From positions 1-53,119 of the forward strand of contig NZ_AUIQ01000010.1 of NCBI RefSeq assembly GCF_000423785.1: a stretch of 53,119 nucleotides of DNA, given 5' to 3'. The notes under the pieces were generated by a model. The model had not been told where the DNA came from. It did not search any database and worked only from the letters and a program-made list of their open reading frames with translations. A program made the translations under genes and the position numbers. Below, one piece after another: positions 45,575 to 53,119 of this stretch (the first letter of the stretch is position 1; each line of letters starts with the position of its first letter). Source of the DNA: Tetragenococcus muriaticus DSM 15685 (GTDB lineage: Bacteria; Bacillota; Bacilli; Lactobacillales; Enterococcaceae).

Positions 45575-46198
45575 TTACTCTGCTGAATTTTCTTGGCTTT
45601 CACCAATAACTTCTGGTTCTGTTTCTTCCTCTTCTTCTGGTTCCGTTTCTTCTTCAGGGGCATTAACAGAAGCTACTTGTTCTTCTGGTTCGTTTACGAT
45701 TGTATAATCTTTTGCCACTGGTATATCACTAATATTGATTGAATCGCCAATTTCTAGATTAGAGATATCAACTTCGATATTTTCAGGCAGTTTATCTGGG
45801 GTAGCTGATACAGTAGCACTGTATAAGGTTTGAGTAAGGACACCACCAGTTTTTACTCCACTTGCTTCACCAACAAGTGTAATTTCTGCTTCCACTTCTG
45901 TTTCTACTGCCATGTTTACAGAAAGAAATTCAACGTGAATAATATGTTGGGTAAATGTGTCTTCGGAATAATCTTGTACCAAAGTATTCACTTTTTTGCC
46001 ATCAATATTCATAGTGATAACGGAGTTTAAGCCGTTTTCCCGTAAAACTCTATTTAATTCTAAAGAGTCTACAGAAATTGGAGTACTTTCAATTTGATAC
46101 CCATTGACGATTGCAGGAACTCTTCCTTCATGTCTTAATTTTTTTCTGATTGAGCGTGGACGAACCGCTCTTTTTTCTACTTCTAATGAAGCTGCCAT
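45575..46198 (-). CDS. rplY: Ribosomal protein bL25 (Ctc/TL5 long form)
   Basis: The 207-residue protein has the 5S rRNA-binding L25 domain (RPRSIRKKLRHEGRVPAIV) and the TL5 C-terminal beta domain. An extra tail of about 35 residues is made mostly of glutamate. In Bacillus the long form is the general-stress protein Ctc. AGGAGG lies before the ATG. A long structured leader with its own promoter and internal terminator lies upstream on this strand. Confidence 0.93.
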   Translation of the reverse strand: MAASLEVEKRAVRPRSIRKKLRHEGRVPAIVNGYQIESTPISVDSLELNRVLRENGLNSVITMNIDGKKVNTLVQDYSEDTFTQHIIHVEFLSVNMAVETEVEAEITLVGEASGVKTGGVLTQTLYSATVSATPDKLPENIEVDISNLEIGDSINISDIPVAKDYTIVNEPEEQVASVNAPEEETEPEEEEETEPEVIGESQENSAE

Positions 46199-46289
46199 AA
46201 GATTATTTCCTCCTAAAGTTTATGATAAATCTTTTTTCAAATAAATATCAGTTACTCATGCGCTAATAGATTTACATATGATTGATAAG

Positions 46290-46397
46290 CTATGAAAAAG
46301 AGGTAGCTGAATACACAGCTACCCCTCGACCGATTCATGATAACTTTCTCCACCAGGTCTTAACGCTGTGTGTAGCGAGAAACTTTATTTACTTTAC
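46290..46397 (-). promoter_or_regulatory. Structured leader of the L25 gene with candidate attenuator
   Basis: The predicted transcript starts near 46397. Reading on the minus strand, ACACAGC (46371-46365) is complementary to GCTGTGT (46319-46313), which overlaps the 5' arm and loop of a downstream terminator hairpin. The two structures cannot form fully together. Near-complementary TTTCTC/GAGAAA segments frame the first part. Ligand or protein is unknown; autoregulation by L25 is a guess. Confidence 0.55.
46294..46325 (-). terminator. Intrinsic terminator in the L25 leader
   Basis: On the minus strand GGTAGCTG and CAGCTACC form an eight-base stem followed by TCTTTTT. It stops transcription about 95 bases before the L25 start codon, or ends a small RNA. 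Confidence 0.75.
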
Positions 46398-46403
46398 GTT
46401 ACT

Positions 46404-46432
46404 ACTTTAAAAGAAAAAGTCATATAAGTCAA
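46404..46432 (-). promoter_or_regulatory. Promoter of the L25 leader transcript
   Basis: On the minus strand TTGACT (46432-46427) and TAAAGT (46409-46404) are spaced by 17 bases. Confidence 0.6.
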
Positions 46433-46472
46433 ATCATTTGTTAATTTGTAAATAAAGGCGACAAGACATTAA

Positions 46473-46501
46473 TTGACGTTGTTTCACAATTCGGGTAGGA
46501 T
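46473..46501 (+). promoter_or_regulatory. Promoter of udk
   Basis: TTGACG (46473-46478) and TAGGAT (46496-46501) are spaced by 17 bases. They lie 34 bases before the udk ATG. Confidence 0.7.
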
Positions 46502-46534
46502 AAATTACAGAAAAAATAGGAAAGAGGAAAAATA

Positions 46535-47167
46535 ATGGTACACCACAAACCTATCGTTATTGGAGTGGCAGGTGGCTCTGGCAGTGGAAAAACAAGCGTA
46601 AGCCAGGCTATTTTAAGTCATTTTCCTAATCATTCCATTATGATGCTTGAACATGACTCTTACTATAAGGATCAAAGTGATCTTCCTTTTGAAGAAAGAT
46701 TAAAGACAAATTATGATCACCCCTTTGCTTTTGACACAGATCTGTTAATTGATCATTTGAATAAATTATTGCGTTATGAAAGTGTGTCAAAACCTGTGTA
46801 TGATTATGTTGCTCATACGCGTAGTTGTGACATTGAAATTCAAGAACCTAAAGAAGTCATTATTTTAGAAGGAATTTTAATTTTAGCTGATAAGCGACTA
46901 CGTGACCTAATGGATATTAAAGTTTTTGTGGACACAGATGACGATATTCGGATTATTCGTCGCATTAAACGAGATATAGAAGAAAGAGGCCGGACGCTTG
47001 ATTCTGTGATTGATCAGTATTTAAGGATTGTTAAACCGATGTACCATCAATTTATTGAACCAACGAAACGTTATGCTGATGTAGTTGTTCCTGAAGGTGG
47101 GAAAAATCACGTAGCAATTGATTTGATTAATACAAAAATAAGTACAATTTTAGGAAATTTTCCCTAG
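46535..47167 (+). CDS. udk: Uridine kinase
   Basis: The 210-residue kinase has P-loop GGSGSGKTS near residue 14, the HDSYYKD acceptor-site block and [12 protein letters not shown] of the lid region. It phosphorylates uridine and cytidine for salvage. AAAGAGGA precedes the ATG. No terminator is evident directly after it; a new promoter starts seven bases after its stop. Confidence 0.96.
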   Translation: MVHHKPIVIGVAGGSGSGKTSVSQAILSHFPNHSIMMLEHDSYYKDQSDLPFEERLKTNYDHPFAFDTDLLIDHLNKLLRYESVSKPVYDYVAHTRSCDIEIQEPKEVIILEGILILADKRLRDLMDIKVFVDTDDDIRIIRRIKRDIEERGRTLDSVIDQYLRIVKPMYHQFIEPTKRYADVVVPEGGKNHVAIDLINTKISTILGNFP

Positions 47168-47173
47168 TGAATA

Positions 47174-47202
47174 TTGTACTTTTATGGTAAAATTTATTTT
47201 AT
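47174..47202 (+). promoter_or_regulatory. Promoter after udk for a structured RNA region
   Basis: TTGTAC (47174-47179) and TTTTAT (47197-47202) are separated by 17 bases. Transcription would begin near 47208. Confidence 0.5.
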
Positions 47203-47207
47203 GCGAT

Positions 47208-47390
47208 GAGCCGAGTAGTCGACGATGAGTCGACTTTCTCTAAACAGCGGCATATGAGAATAACTCACCTGCCGGATTGCAGGATGCTGGCGAAATATTC
47301 TTGTGGATGAATATTTCCTGCTAATTTAAAATTAGTACTGATAAGAGACTATATTTTTCAACAATTGTTGGAATATAGTCTCTTATATTA
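47208..47390 (+). ncRNA. Candidate structured RNA (small RNA or leader), family unknown
   Basis: The 439-base gap between udk and the TraX-like gene starts with this segment. It holds AGTCGAC-GATGA-GTCGACT (47217-47235), CCTGC-N6-GCAGG (47268-47283) and GAAATATTC-N8-GAATATTTC (47292-47317). A 14-base stem follows, pairing TAAGAGACTATATT (47342-47355) with 47372-47385, whose loop contains CAACAATTGTTG. The last hairpin lacks a strong T-run, so termination is unsure. I see no coding frame. The remainder to 47606 is AT-rich with two small dyads. Confidence 0.5.
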
Positions 47391-47429
47391 GATAGGCACA
47401 TGTAAGAAAAATTATTTACAGAAGTTGTT

Positions 47430-47569
47430 ACAAAATTAATATTTTGTTAGAAAATTTTAATGTTAGTTCTCAATTATTTTATGATATTATACTTTAAAAT
47501 CAGTTTTATAATGTTTTATATTAAAAAATGAGGTTGTGTTTGTTTTAATAAATAAGCCACAGCTTATTT
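47430..47569. other. AT-rich region with two dyads upstream of the TraX-like gene
   Basis: ACAAAAT-TAAT-ATTTTGT (47430-47447) and AAATAAGC-CACA-GCTTATTT (47550-47569) are perfect inverted repeats. They may be operators or RNA hairpins. No gene is evident. Confidence 0.4.
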
Positions 47570-47606
47570 CATTATGGAATGATAATTTTAAAAAAAAGGG
47601 ACTCAT

Positions 47607-48311
47607 TTGGAGCAGACAATTACACCTTCCTTAAATTCAAATGCGTTAAAGATTATTGCTGTCACCGCTATGATTGTGGATCACGCCACTTTCTGGTTGC
47701 TTTCAAGTGATTCAGCACTTTATGTGATCTTACGTATATTCGGTAGATTTGCAGCGCCTATTATGTGCTATTTGATTGCCGAGGGTTATTTTCATACGTC
47801 TAATAAGAAGAAGTATTGCAAAAGATTGTTTATTTTTGCCTTAATTTCGCATTATCCTTATATTCTTTACTTTGACCTAACCTCTTTTCAAGCAACAAGT
47901 GTCATTTGGGGGTTGTTTACGGGCTTTTTGGCATTAGCCATTAGTCAATCAAAAACAATGCCTTTAGGTCTAAAAGTGATTTTCATTTTGGTTTGTTGTT
48001 TATTATCTTGGACAGCAGACTGGAATTATATAAGTGTATTGTGGATTTTATCGTTTGGTATCTTTAGAAAAAACTTTCGACTACAGATACTTTTTTTTGT
48101 TTTGATCGGGTTAATCTTTTATGTTTTACCTGGCTTTTCAATTACAGATGGCAATTCTATCTTTCGCTTAGGAATCTTCTTGGTTATTCCGCTACTTGCT
48201 AGCTATGATGGTACATTAGGGAAAAAATCATTTTTAATGAAATGGTCATTTTATATACTATACCCGGGCCATCTGTTAGTTTTATATGTGTTAAGATACT
48301 TTATTTTTTGA
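47607..48311 (+). CDS. TraX-family polytopic membrane protein
   Basis: The 234-residue protein has about seven hydrophobic segments and the family opening SNALKIIAVTAMIVDHATFW, with GRFAAPIMCYLIAEGYFHTS after it. These resemble TraX, the F-pilin acetyltransferase, but chromosomal Firmicutes members have no pilin and probably modify an envelope component. The start is TTG 47607, after a weak AAAAGGG. The next gene, a cell-wall peptidase, begins 15 bases later, so the two are probably coexpressed. Confidence 0.82.
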   Translation: MEQTITPSLNSNALKIIAVTAMIVDHATFWLLSSDSALYVILRIFGRFAAPIMCYLIAEGYFHTSNKKKYCKRLFIFALISHYPYILYFDLTSFQATSVIWGLFTGFLALAISQSKTMPLGLKVIFILVCCLLSWTADWNYISVLWILSFGIFRKNFRLQILFFVLIGLIFYVLPGFSITDGNSIFRLGIFLVIPLLASYDGTLGKKSFLMKWSFYILYPGHLLVLYVLRYFIF

Positions 48312-48326
48312 GGGAGGAAATAGGAA

Positions 48327-49535
48327 ATGAAAAGAAATAAAAAGGTTACCTTAGGAATAGTGTTAGCATTGTTAGTGGTTGCCGGTATTAGCTTGGTTAT
48401 TTTTACTCAACTAAGAACTCCCTCTACAAACGAAGCAGCAAACTCAACAATGAGTAGCCAAAGCTCAACACAAGAATCGAGTTTGCCAAGCAGTAGCTCT
48501 GCTAGCAGTGAAAGCAGTCAAGAATCAACCGAAGACTCTGAACCACCTGAGGAAAACCCGTACGAAGGCACATTTGAATTACCAATCGAAAATGCTTCAG
48601 GGTACGCATCGATTGACTTGCCAATCAAAGAGCAAGCAGATGAAGATGCAGAAACTCAAGAAACATTATCGCCTGGAGAAGCATTTCAAATTTTGCAAGA
48701 AGATGGTGACTGGTGGGAAGTCGATTATGAAGGTAACCAAGGTTGGGTAGAACATCGTTATGCGTTTATTAATTTACCAGACGTGATTCCATCAGCGGCT
48801 TATGATAATACCAATACGTATTCGTCGCATTATCGTTCTTCTGGTATTGATATACCTGAGGTTACCAATACTTCGTTATATGATAGTAAGACATACAATG
48901 AAAGATTAGGAGAGGAGGAATTTATTGTTCCCGTCCTATATACTACGGCAAAGAAAATTTATGAGGCCCAATCCCAGGCTTTAGAATACGATGAAACTTT
49001 GCTTATTTATGAAACTTTCCGCCCACACAGCGCCCAGGAAAAAGTGTATGAGCAACTATCAGAATTGGCGGATGAGAATGATACAGTAAAGGCAGGGGCA
49101 GACACTCCGCCGTGGGAACTGTTCTGGTTTATTGATGAGGGAGTGTCGAATCATCAAGAGGGTTTTGCGATAGATGTTAGTTTAGCGCAAATCGAAGAAC
49201 AGGACACAGAATTTTATGGTGATTATTCAGTAGATGTTGTTAAAGATTATACTGAATATCAAATGCCAACACCTATGCATGAACTTAGTTCAGATTCTGC
49301 TGTTTTTACTTCCCCAGTAACCGCTATTGACCCAGATGCTTGGAGAGAAGCTCAATTAAGGCCTGAAATGAATCAACCAGCGCTTGTTTTGCAAGAATAC
49401 TTTGTCAATGCAGGAATGACACCGCTAGCCTCGGAATGGTGGCATTTTAATGATTTAGAGGCACGAGACCAGGTGGAAGACCATGAGAGTGATGGAGATT
49501 TTACATTGCAAGAGACGAGAAATAGTGAACCTTAG
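48327..49535 (+). CDS. Membrane-anchored M15-family D,D-peptidase (VanY/VanXY-like) with SH3-like domain
   Basis: The 402-residue protein has an N-terminal membrane helix (residues 7-29), a Ser/Glu linker and an SH3-like segment (about 95-150, ending near WWEVDYEGNQGWVEHRYAF). A C-terminal M15 domain follows, with zinc motifs SNHQEGFAIDVS (SxHxxGxAxD) and EWWHF (ExxH). It should trim D-Ala from peptidoglycan stems outside the cell. GGGAGG precedes the ATG. It is coupled to the TraX-like gene. Regulators of vancomycin type are absent, so it is more likely housekeeping than resistance. Confidence 0.88.
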   Translation: MKRNKKVTLGIVLALLVVAGISLVIFTQLRTPSTNEAANSTMSSQSSTQESSLPSSSSASSESSQESTEDSEPPEENPYEGTFELPIENASGYASIDLPIKEQADEDAETQETLSPGEAFQILQEDGDWWEVDYEGNQGWVEHRYAFINLPDVIPSAAYDNTNTYSSHYRSSGIDIPEVTNTSLYDSKTYNERLGEEEFIVPVLYTTAKKIYEAQSQALEYDETLLIYETFRPHSAQEKVYEQLSELADENDTVKAGADTPPWELFWFIDEGVSNHQEGFAIDVSLAQIEEQDTEFYGDYSVDVVKDYTEYQMPTPMHELSSDSAVFTSPVTAIDPDAWREAQLRPEMNQPALVLQEYFVNAGMTPLASEWWHFNDLEARDQVEDHESDGDFTLQETRNSEP

Positions 49536-49576
49536 ACATGGTGAAAGTAGGCATTTTTCTGGAATAATTTATAAAC

Positions 49577-49622
49577 AAAGGGTGGCTAGCACAAGATAGA
49601 TGTTGGCTGCTCTTTTGTTTGT
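49577..49622 (+). terminator. Probable terminator after the M15 peptidase gene
   Basis: AAAGGGTGGCTA pairs with TGGCTGCTCTTT using several G-U pairs. TTGTTTGTT follows. It is weaker than most in the window. Confidence 0.5.
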
Positions 49623-49659
49623 TGCCAATCTCCTTTATTGGTAAAGGAAGAAAGAAGCG

Positions 49660-50118
49660 ATGAAAATGAGATTAATTATCGACGGGGATGGATCTCCAGT
49701 AAAAGAAGAAGTGATGCAATTAGGAGAAAAATTTCAATTACCAGTTTTAATCGTGACCAGTATCGATCATTTTACGGATAAAAAAACCCCTGCTTTTGTT
49801 CAATTTGTCTATGTTGATAAGGGGATGGATCGAGCAGATTACGAAATTGTACAGTTACTTGACTCTGAGGATATTTTGATCACTCAAGATTACGGCTTGG
49901 CTTCTTTAGCTTTACCTAAAGGGGCCCGTGTTTTTCATCACTCAGGAAAGGAATATAGGAAAGACACTATTGACATCTTATTAAATCAACGTTACATGAG
50001 CGCTCAAATGCGTAAAGCAGGTAAAAAAACGAAGGGGCCAAAAGCCTTTACTAAGAAAGATCGACGAGAGTTTTACACGGTGTTAAATGACATCTTAGCA
50101 AAAGAGCTGAGGGAGTAA
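49660..50118 (+). CDS. UPF0178 (YaiI/YqxD) family protein
   Basis: The 152-residue protein has the family N-terminus LIIDGDGSPVKEEV, the DKGMDRADYEIV block and ITQDYGLASLAL, typical of a PIN-like fold with clustered acidic residues. A nuclease role is suspected for the family but unproven. GGAAGAAAG precedes the ATG. It lies between the peptidase and ddl. Confidence 0.9.
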   Translation: MKMRLIIDGDGSPVKEEVMQLGEKFQLPVLIVTSIDHFTDKKTPAFVQFVYVDKGMDRADYEIVQLLDSEDILITQDYGLASLALPKGARVFHHSGKEYRKDTIDILLNQRYMSAQMRKAGKKTKGPKAFTKKDRREFYTVLNDILAKELRE

Positions 50119-50214
50119 GAAGGTCGAATAAAAAAATATATTCGTTGTGAAGAATTTGTGCTAAAATATATGAGAATAAACGAAAAGTGTGTCTCGAATA
50201 CAGGAGGAAGAACT

Positions 50215-51279
50215 TTGAAAATTATTTTATTATATGGAGGGCAAAGTGCAGAACATGACGTTTCGATTCTCTCAGCGTATTCTGTACTAAGCGCAGTTTA
50301 TTACAATTACTATCAAGTTCAGCTCATTTATATCACAAAAGAGGGAAAATGGGTCAAAGGACCGCTGCTCAGTGAAAAGCCAGTTTCAGAAGAGGTTCTT
50401 CACCTTCATTGGGAAGGCCCAGGAGCCAAAGGTCAACTTATTCAACCTTGCGAAATTAAAGAAGATGACGCCATTGTTTTACCTATGCTTCATGGTCCTA
50501 ATGGTGAAGACGGGACAATTCAAGGCTTTCTTGAAACCATTGATATGCCTTATGTTGGTGCAGGAGTAATGACAAGCGCTAGTAGTATGGATAAGATTAT
50601 GACAAAATATATTTTATATGCAGTTGGTATTCCTCAAGTTCCTTATGTTCCCGTTTTAAAAAGTCAATGGAAAGAAAACCCCAAAAAGATTTTTGAGCAA
50701 TGTGAGGGCACACTGCTTTATCCGATGTTTGTTAAACCGGCTAATATGGGATCAAGTGTAGGCATTACCAAAGCGTATGATCGTAAAGAATTACAAGAGG
50801 CTTTAAATAAAGCTTATCTTTATGACTCACGAGTGGTCATCGAACAAGGAATTGAAGCACGAGAAATCGAAGTAGCTATTTTAGGTAACGAAGATGTTCG
50901 AACGACCTTGCCAGGGGAAATTATTAAAGACGTGGCCTTTTACGATTATGATACGAAATATATTAATAACTCAATTAAGATGCAAATTCCAGCTCATATA
51001 CCTGAAGAGGTACAAACAAAAGCACGAGAATATGCAAAAGTGGCATATACAACTTTAGGCGGACGTGGATTGAGTCGTTGTGACTTTTTCTTAACAAATA
51101 AAAATGAATTATTCTTAAATGAAATAAATACGATGCCTGGTTTTACTCAGTTTAGCATGTACCCTTCTTTGTGGGAAAAAACAGGTCTTCCTTATGGTGA
51201 TTTAATCGAAGAGTTAATTCAACTTGGACTAAACCAGCACAGTCAAAAGAAAAGATTGCATGTTGATGTAAATGAATAA
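50215..51279 (+). CDS. ddl: D-alanine--D-alanine ligase
   Basis: The 354-residue ATP-grasp enzyme joins two D-Ala. I start at TTG 50215 after AGGAGG (50202-50207), which gives the expected N-terminus KIILLYGGQSAEHDVS. The specificity segment FYDYDTKY has Tyr where D-Ala-D-Lac ligases have Phe, so a vancomycin-susceptible D-Ala-D-Ala end is expected. Substrate-binding blocks MFVKPANMGSSVGI and NEINTMPGFT are intact. murF follows after a terminator. Confidence 0.95.
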   Translation: MKIILLYGGQSAEHDVSILSAYSVLSAVYYNYYQVQLIYITKEGKWVKGPLLSEKPVSEEVLHLHWEGPGAKGQLIQPCEIKEDDAIVLPMLHGPNGEDGTIQGFLETIDMPYVGAGVMTSASSMDKIMTKYILYAVGIPQVPYVPVLKSQWKENPKKIFEQCEGTLLYPMFVKPANMGSSVGITKAYDRKELQEALNKAYLYDSRVVIEQGIEAREIEVAILGNEDVRTTLPGEIIKDVAFYDYDTKYINNSIKMQIPAHIPEEVQTKAREYAKVAYTTLGGRGLSRCDFFLTNKNELFLNEINTMPGFTQFSMYPSLWEKTGLPYGDLIEELIQLGLNQHSQKKRLHVDVNE

Positions 51280-51290
51280 AAGATAAAACA

Positions 51291-51328
51291 AGGTATTGCT
51301 AATGAAAAGTGGCAATACCTGGTTTTTG
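51291..51328 (+). terminator. Terminator between ddl and murF
   Basis: AGGTATTGC (51291-51299) pairs with GCAATACCT (51312-51320), and a T-run follows. Confidence 0.85.
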
Positions 51329-51462
51329 TCCGTATCAATTATGCGACTGTTGTTTTGTATTAAAAAAGCTCAAATCATAAGTTTGTATAAGCTATGTTAA
51401 AATAAAGTACGGATAAAGAGATTTAGGAAAAATTTTATCGTAGAACAAGGCAAGGAGAATAT

Positions 51463-52806
51463 ATGGACTTAACGGTTAAAGAAATTGCAGAAGTTTTGAA
51501 AATTAGCGAAGATAGTAATCAACGTATTACTAATATTGAGTTTGATAGTAGGAAAGTAACTAACAATGGTCTTTTTGTTCCTTTACAAGGAACAAGAGAT
51601 GGACACCAATTTGTAGAGCAAGCAAAAGAAAATGGCGCAATTGCCACCCTTTGGAGTGAAGATACTTCCAGTGCACCAGAAGATCTATTTGTTTTTGAGG
51701 TGGAAGATACAAAAAAGGCCTTTCAAAAATTAGCGAGCTATTATCGAGAAAAGATTGCGCCCAAAGTAGTGGCAATTACAGGAAGTAATGGAAAAACCAC
51801 AACAAAAGATATGACAGAAGCCGTTCTGGCACAAAGATATGAGACATATAAAACGCAAGGTAATTATAATAATGACTTAGGGCTTCCTTATACAATTTTA
51901 CATATGCCTGAAACAACTGAAATTTTGGTTTTAGAAATGGGAATGGATCATGCTGGGGATTTAACGCTTCTTTCTCAAATGAGTAAACCAGATGCAGCTG
52001 CAATTACTTTAATTGGCGAAGCACATATTGAAAGTTTAGGTTCACGTGCGGGTATTGCGAAAGGAAAAATGGAAATTACTGCTGGTTTAAAAAAAGAGGG
52101 GATCTTATTTATTCCTGCAGATGAACCCTTATTACATCCGCTTGTTTCTTCTTTGCAACAAGAATTAGTGACTTTTGGTTTTACCGAGGGCGACGTACAG
52201 GCCGAGGTGCTAAAAACTACGCAATATTCTACTGAATTTATGATTAATGGACAACGTTTTTCTATTCCGGTTATTGGTCGTTATAATGTAAAAAATGCAC
52301 TAGTTGCTTATAATTTTGGCCGTTATTTTGGCTTAAACGAGGAAGAGATCGCACATGGATTAAAAGACTTTCAATTAACGAAAGATCGAACTCAATGGAG
52401 TAAGACAGCTAATGGTGCGGATATCTTAAGTGATGTATACAATGCAAATCCGACGGCAATGGGTCTTGTGCTCGATAGTTTTGCTGAACTTCCGCTAACA
52501 GGTAGAAAAATTGTGGTATTGGCAGATATGCTTGAATTAGGAGAAAATTCGGAACAGATGCATCGACAAATGGCTCGTCATATCAATGATAGTTTCGCAA
52601 AGGTTTATCTATTTGGTACCGAAATGGAAGCACTCTATCAAGAGTTACAAGAAAAACAAAATCAAATTTATTATTTTGAAAAAGAAAAAAAACAGGATAT
52701 GCTCGCGCTTTTAAAACAGGATATACAACCTCAAGATGCTTTGCTCTTAAAGGGAAGTAATGGAATGGGTCTAGCAGAAGTTATTTCTGCATTGCAAGAA
52801 GAGTGA
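51463..52806 (+). CDS. murF: UDP-MurNAc-tripeptide--D-alanyl-D-alanine ligase
   Basis: The 447-residue Mur ligase adds the D-Ala-D-Ala made by the preceding gene. The P-loop is TGSNGKTTTKD near residue 106, followed by TQGNYNNDLGLP and the C-terminal DVYNANPTAM block. AAGGAG precedes the ATG. The ddl-murF order is standard for enterococci. A transposase gene begins 111 bases downstream. Confidence 0.97.
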   Translation: MDLTVKEIAEVLKISEDSNQRITNIEFDSRKVTNNGLFVPLQGTRDGHQFVEQAKENGAIATLWSEDTSSAPEDLFVFEVEDTKKAFQKLASYYREKIAPKVVAITGSNGKTTTKDMTEAVLAQRYETYKTQGNYNNDLGLPYTILHMPETTEILVLEMGMDHAGDLTLLSQMSKPDAAAITLIGEAHIESLGSRAGIAKGKMEITAGLKKEGILFIPADEPLLHPLVSSLQQELVTFGFTEGDVQAEVLKTTQYSTEFMINGQRFSIPVIGRYNVKNALVAYNFGRYFGLNEEEIAHGLKDFQLTKDRTQWSKTANGADILSDVYNANPTAMGLVLDSFAELPLTGRKIVVLADMLELGENSEQMHRQMARHINDSFAKVYLFGTEMEALYQELQEKQNQIYYFEKEKKQDMLALLKQDIQPQDALLLKGSNGMGLAEVISALQEE

Positions 52807-52856
52807 AATTATAACTAAGTGTAAAATTTATTGAGGTTCCCTCTAGACGAATAAAA

Positions 52857-52917
52857 AAGAAACCGTTACTCTATTCATTGGGCTGTGACAGGCACTAATG
52901 AACAAAGGCGGTTTCTT
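52857..52917 (+). promoter_or_regulatory. Long hairpin directly before the transposase start
   Basis: AAGAAACCG (52857-52865) pairs with CGGTTTCTT (52909-52917), and TTCATT/AATGAA pair inside. The stem ends one base before the ATG at 52918. It could terminate murF readthrough or block translation of transcripts entering the element. Confidence 0.55.
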
Positions 52918-53119
52918 ATGGAATCTATTGTAACAGATTTAGTGGAAGTAATGAAGAAGGAAAGGAATTTTTTAGCAAGAGAAAGAGCTATGATGATCTT
53001 TTTTACGCAATTGATCACGACAATTACCCAACTAGCGTTTCAAACGCTTGATGAAGAAATTTGTGCGCAATGTAAGAAAGAAGGCTTTCGCGTCGATCGT
53101 AAAAGCGAGAGAACCATCA
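52918..53119 (+). mobile_element. ISLre2/UPF0236-family transposase, N-terminal fragment
   Basis: An open frame from ATG 52918 to the window end encodes 67 residues. The sequence is helical and charged, with LDEEICAQCKKEGFRVDRK followed by ERTI. This matches the N-terminus of ISLre2 (UPF0236) transposases, in which an ERT-x-T-FG segment comes next. The catalytic part is outside the window. The contig ends inside it, as expected for a multicopy element. Confidence 0.75.

Noticed and set aside
45157-45663. Minus-strand frame across the gcvH-like gene
   Set aside because: It is the antisense of a well-supported lipoyl protein and runs through the terminator and into L25.
47208-47390. 6S RNA or a known riboswitch after udk
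   Set aside because: The ends do not pair as in 6S RNA, and I could not match conserved cores of the riboswitch classes I know; left as an unknown structured RNA.
48327-51279. Vancomycin-resistance gene cluster
   Set aside because: Ddl has the Tyr of D-Ala-D-Ala ligases, and no vanH, vanR or vanS homologues are present.

Overview
The window looks like a complete contig from the chromosome of a low-GC Gram-positive coccus of the Enterococcaceae. Tetragenococcus or a close Enterococcus relative is my best guess. The evidence is gene content and order typical of lactic cocci (tdk-prfA-prmC-sua5-glyA-upp, ddl-murF, yhaO-yhaN-yhaM beside prsA/hit, murT-gatD, a PBP2a next to a YheA/YlbF-family gene), a MurE that looks lysine-type, a leuS T-box, and very acidic exported proteins (LysM autolysin, PrsA, L25 tail) that would suit a salt-adapted organism. 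The genus is inference. Both ends lie inside transposase genes: an IS1380-type 3' end at base 1 and an ISLre2/UPF0236-type 5' end at base 53119. The contig therefore probably broke at repeated insertion sequences.

Layout. 1-3.8 kb: transposase remnant, mnmM, a PAP2 phosphatase and a large GH73-LysM autolysin. 3.8-7.5 kb: T-box and leuS, an Ohr-type peroxidase, a small membrane protein. 7.5-16.1 kb: murE and murJ (divergent), two pseudouridine synthases (convergent), PBP2a, a YheA/YlbF-family gene and a plasmid-type DUF536 regulator. 16.3-23.1 kb: yhaO-yhaN-yhaM facing prsA-ytxH-hit. 23.3-29.3 kb: cppA, a serine hydrolase, manA, a CcpA-controlled GH65 maltose phosphorylase and a glucose-type EIIA. 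29.3-33.2 kb: murT-gatD and a decayed TrkH/KtrB potassium transporter. 33.4-38.2 kb: signal peptidase, recQ, hsp20 under CIRCE plus CtsR, two GNAT paralogues, tdk. 38.2-43.3 kb: prfA, prmC, sua5, glyA, upp. 43.4-47.2 kb: tRNA-Thr, a SEDS gene, an ArsC-like gene, a GcvH-like gene, L25 with a structured leader, udk. 47.2-52.9 kb: a structured RNA region, a TraX-like membrane protein, a VanY/VanXY-like peptidase, a UPF0178 gene, ddl and murF.

Functionally the window is rich in cell-envelope genes. It has cytoplasmic precursor synthesis (murE, ddl, murF), amidation (murT-gatD), a flippase (murJ), polymerases (PBP2a, SEDS), trimming (GH73, M15 peptidase, serine hydrolase), carrier recycling (PAP2) and secretion quality control (prsA, lepB). 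The rest is mainly translation (leuS, prfA, prmC, sua5, mnmM, L25) and nucleotide salvage (tdk, upp, udk).

I found no phage, CRISPR array, toxin-antitoxin or defence island. The most interesting signals are regulatory or RNA-level. They are a cluster of DnaA boxes ahead of sua5, an L25 leader with mutually exclusive helices, a promoter-associated structured RNA after udk, a hairpin that appears to bring a distant Shine-Dalgarno close to the yhaM start, a nearly symmetric promoter palindrome with a cre site at its centre, and the twice-broken potassium transporter.
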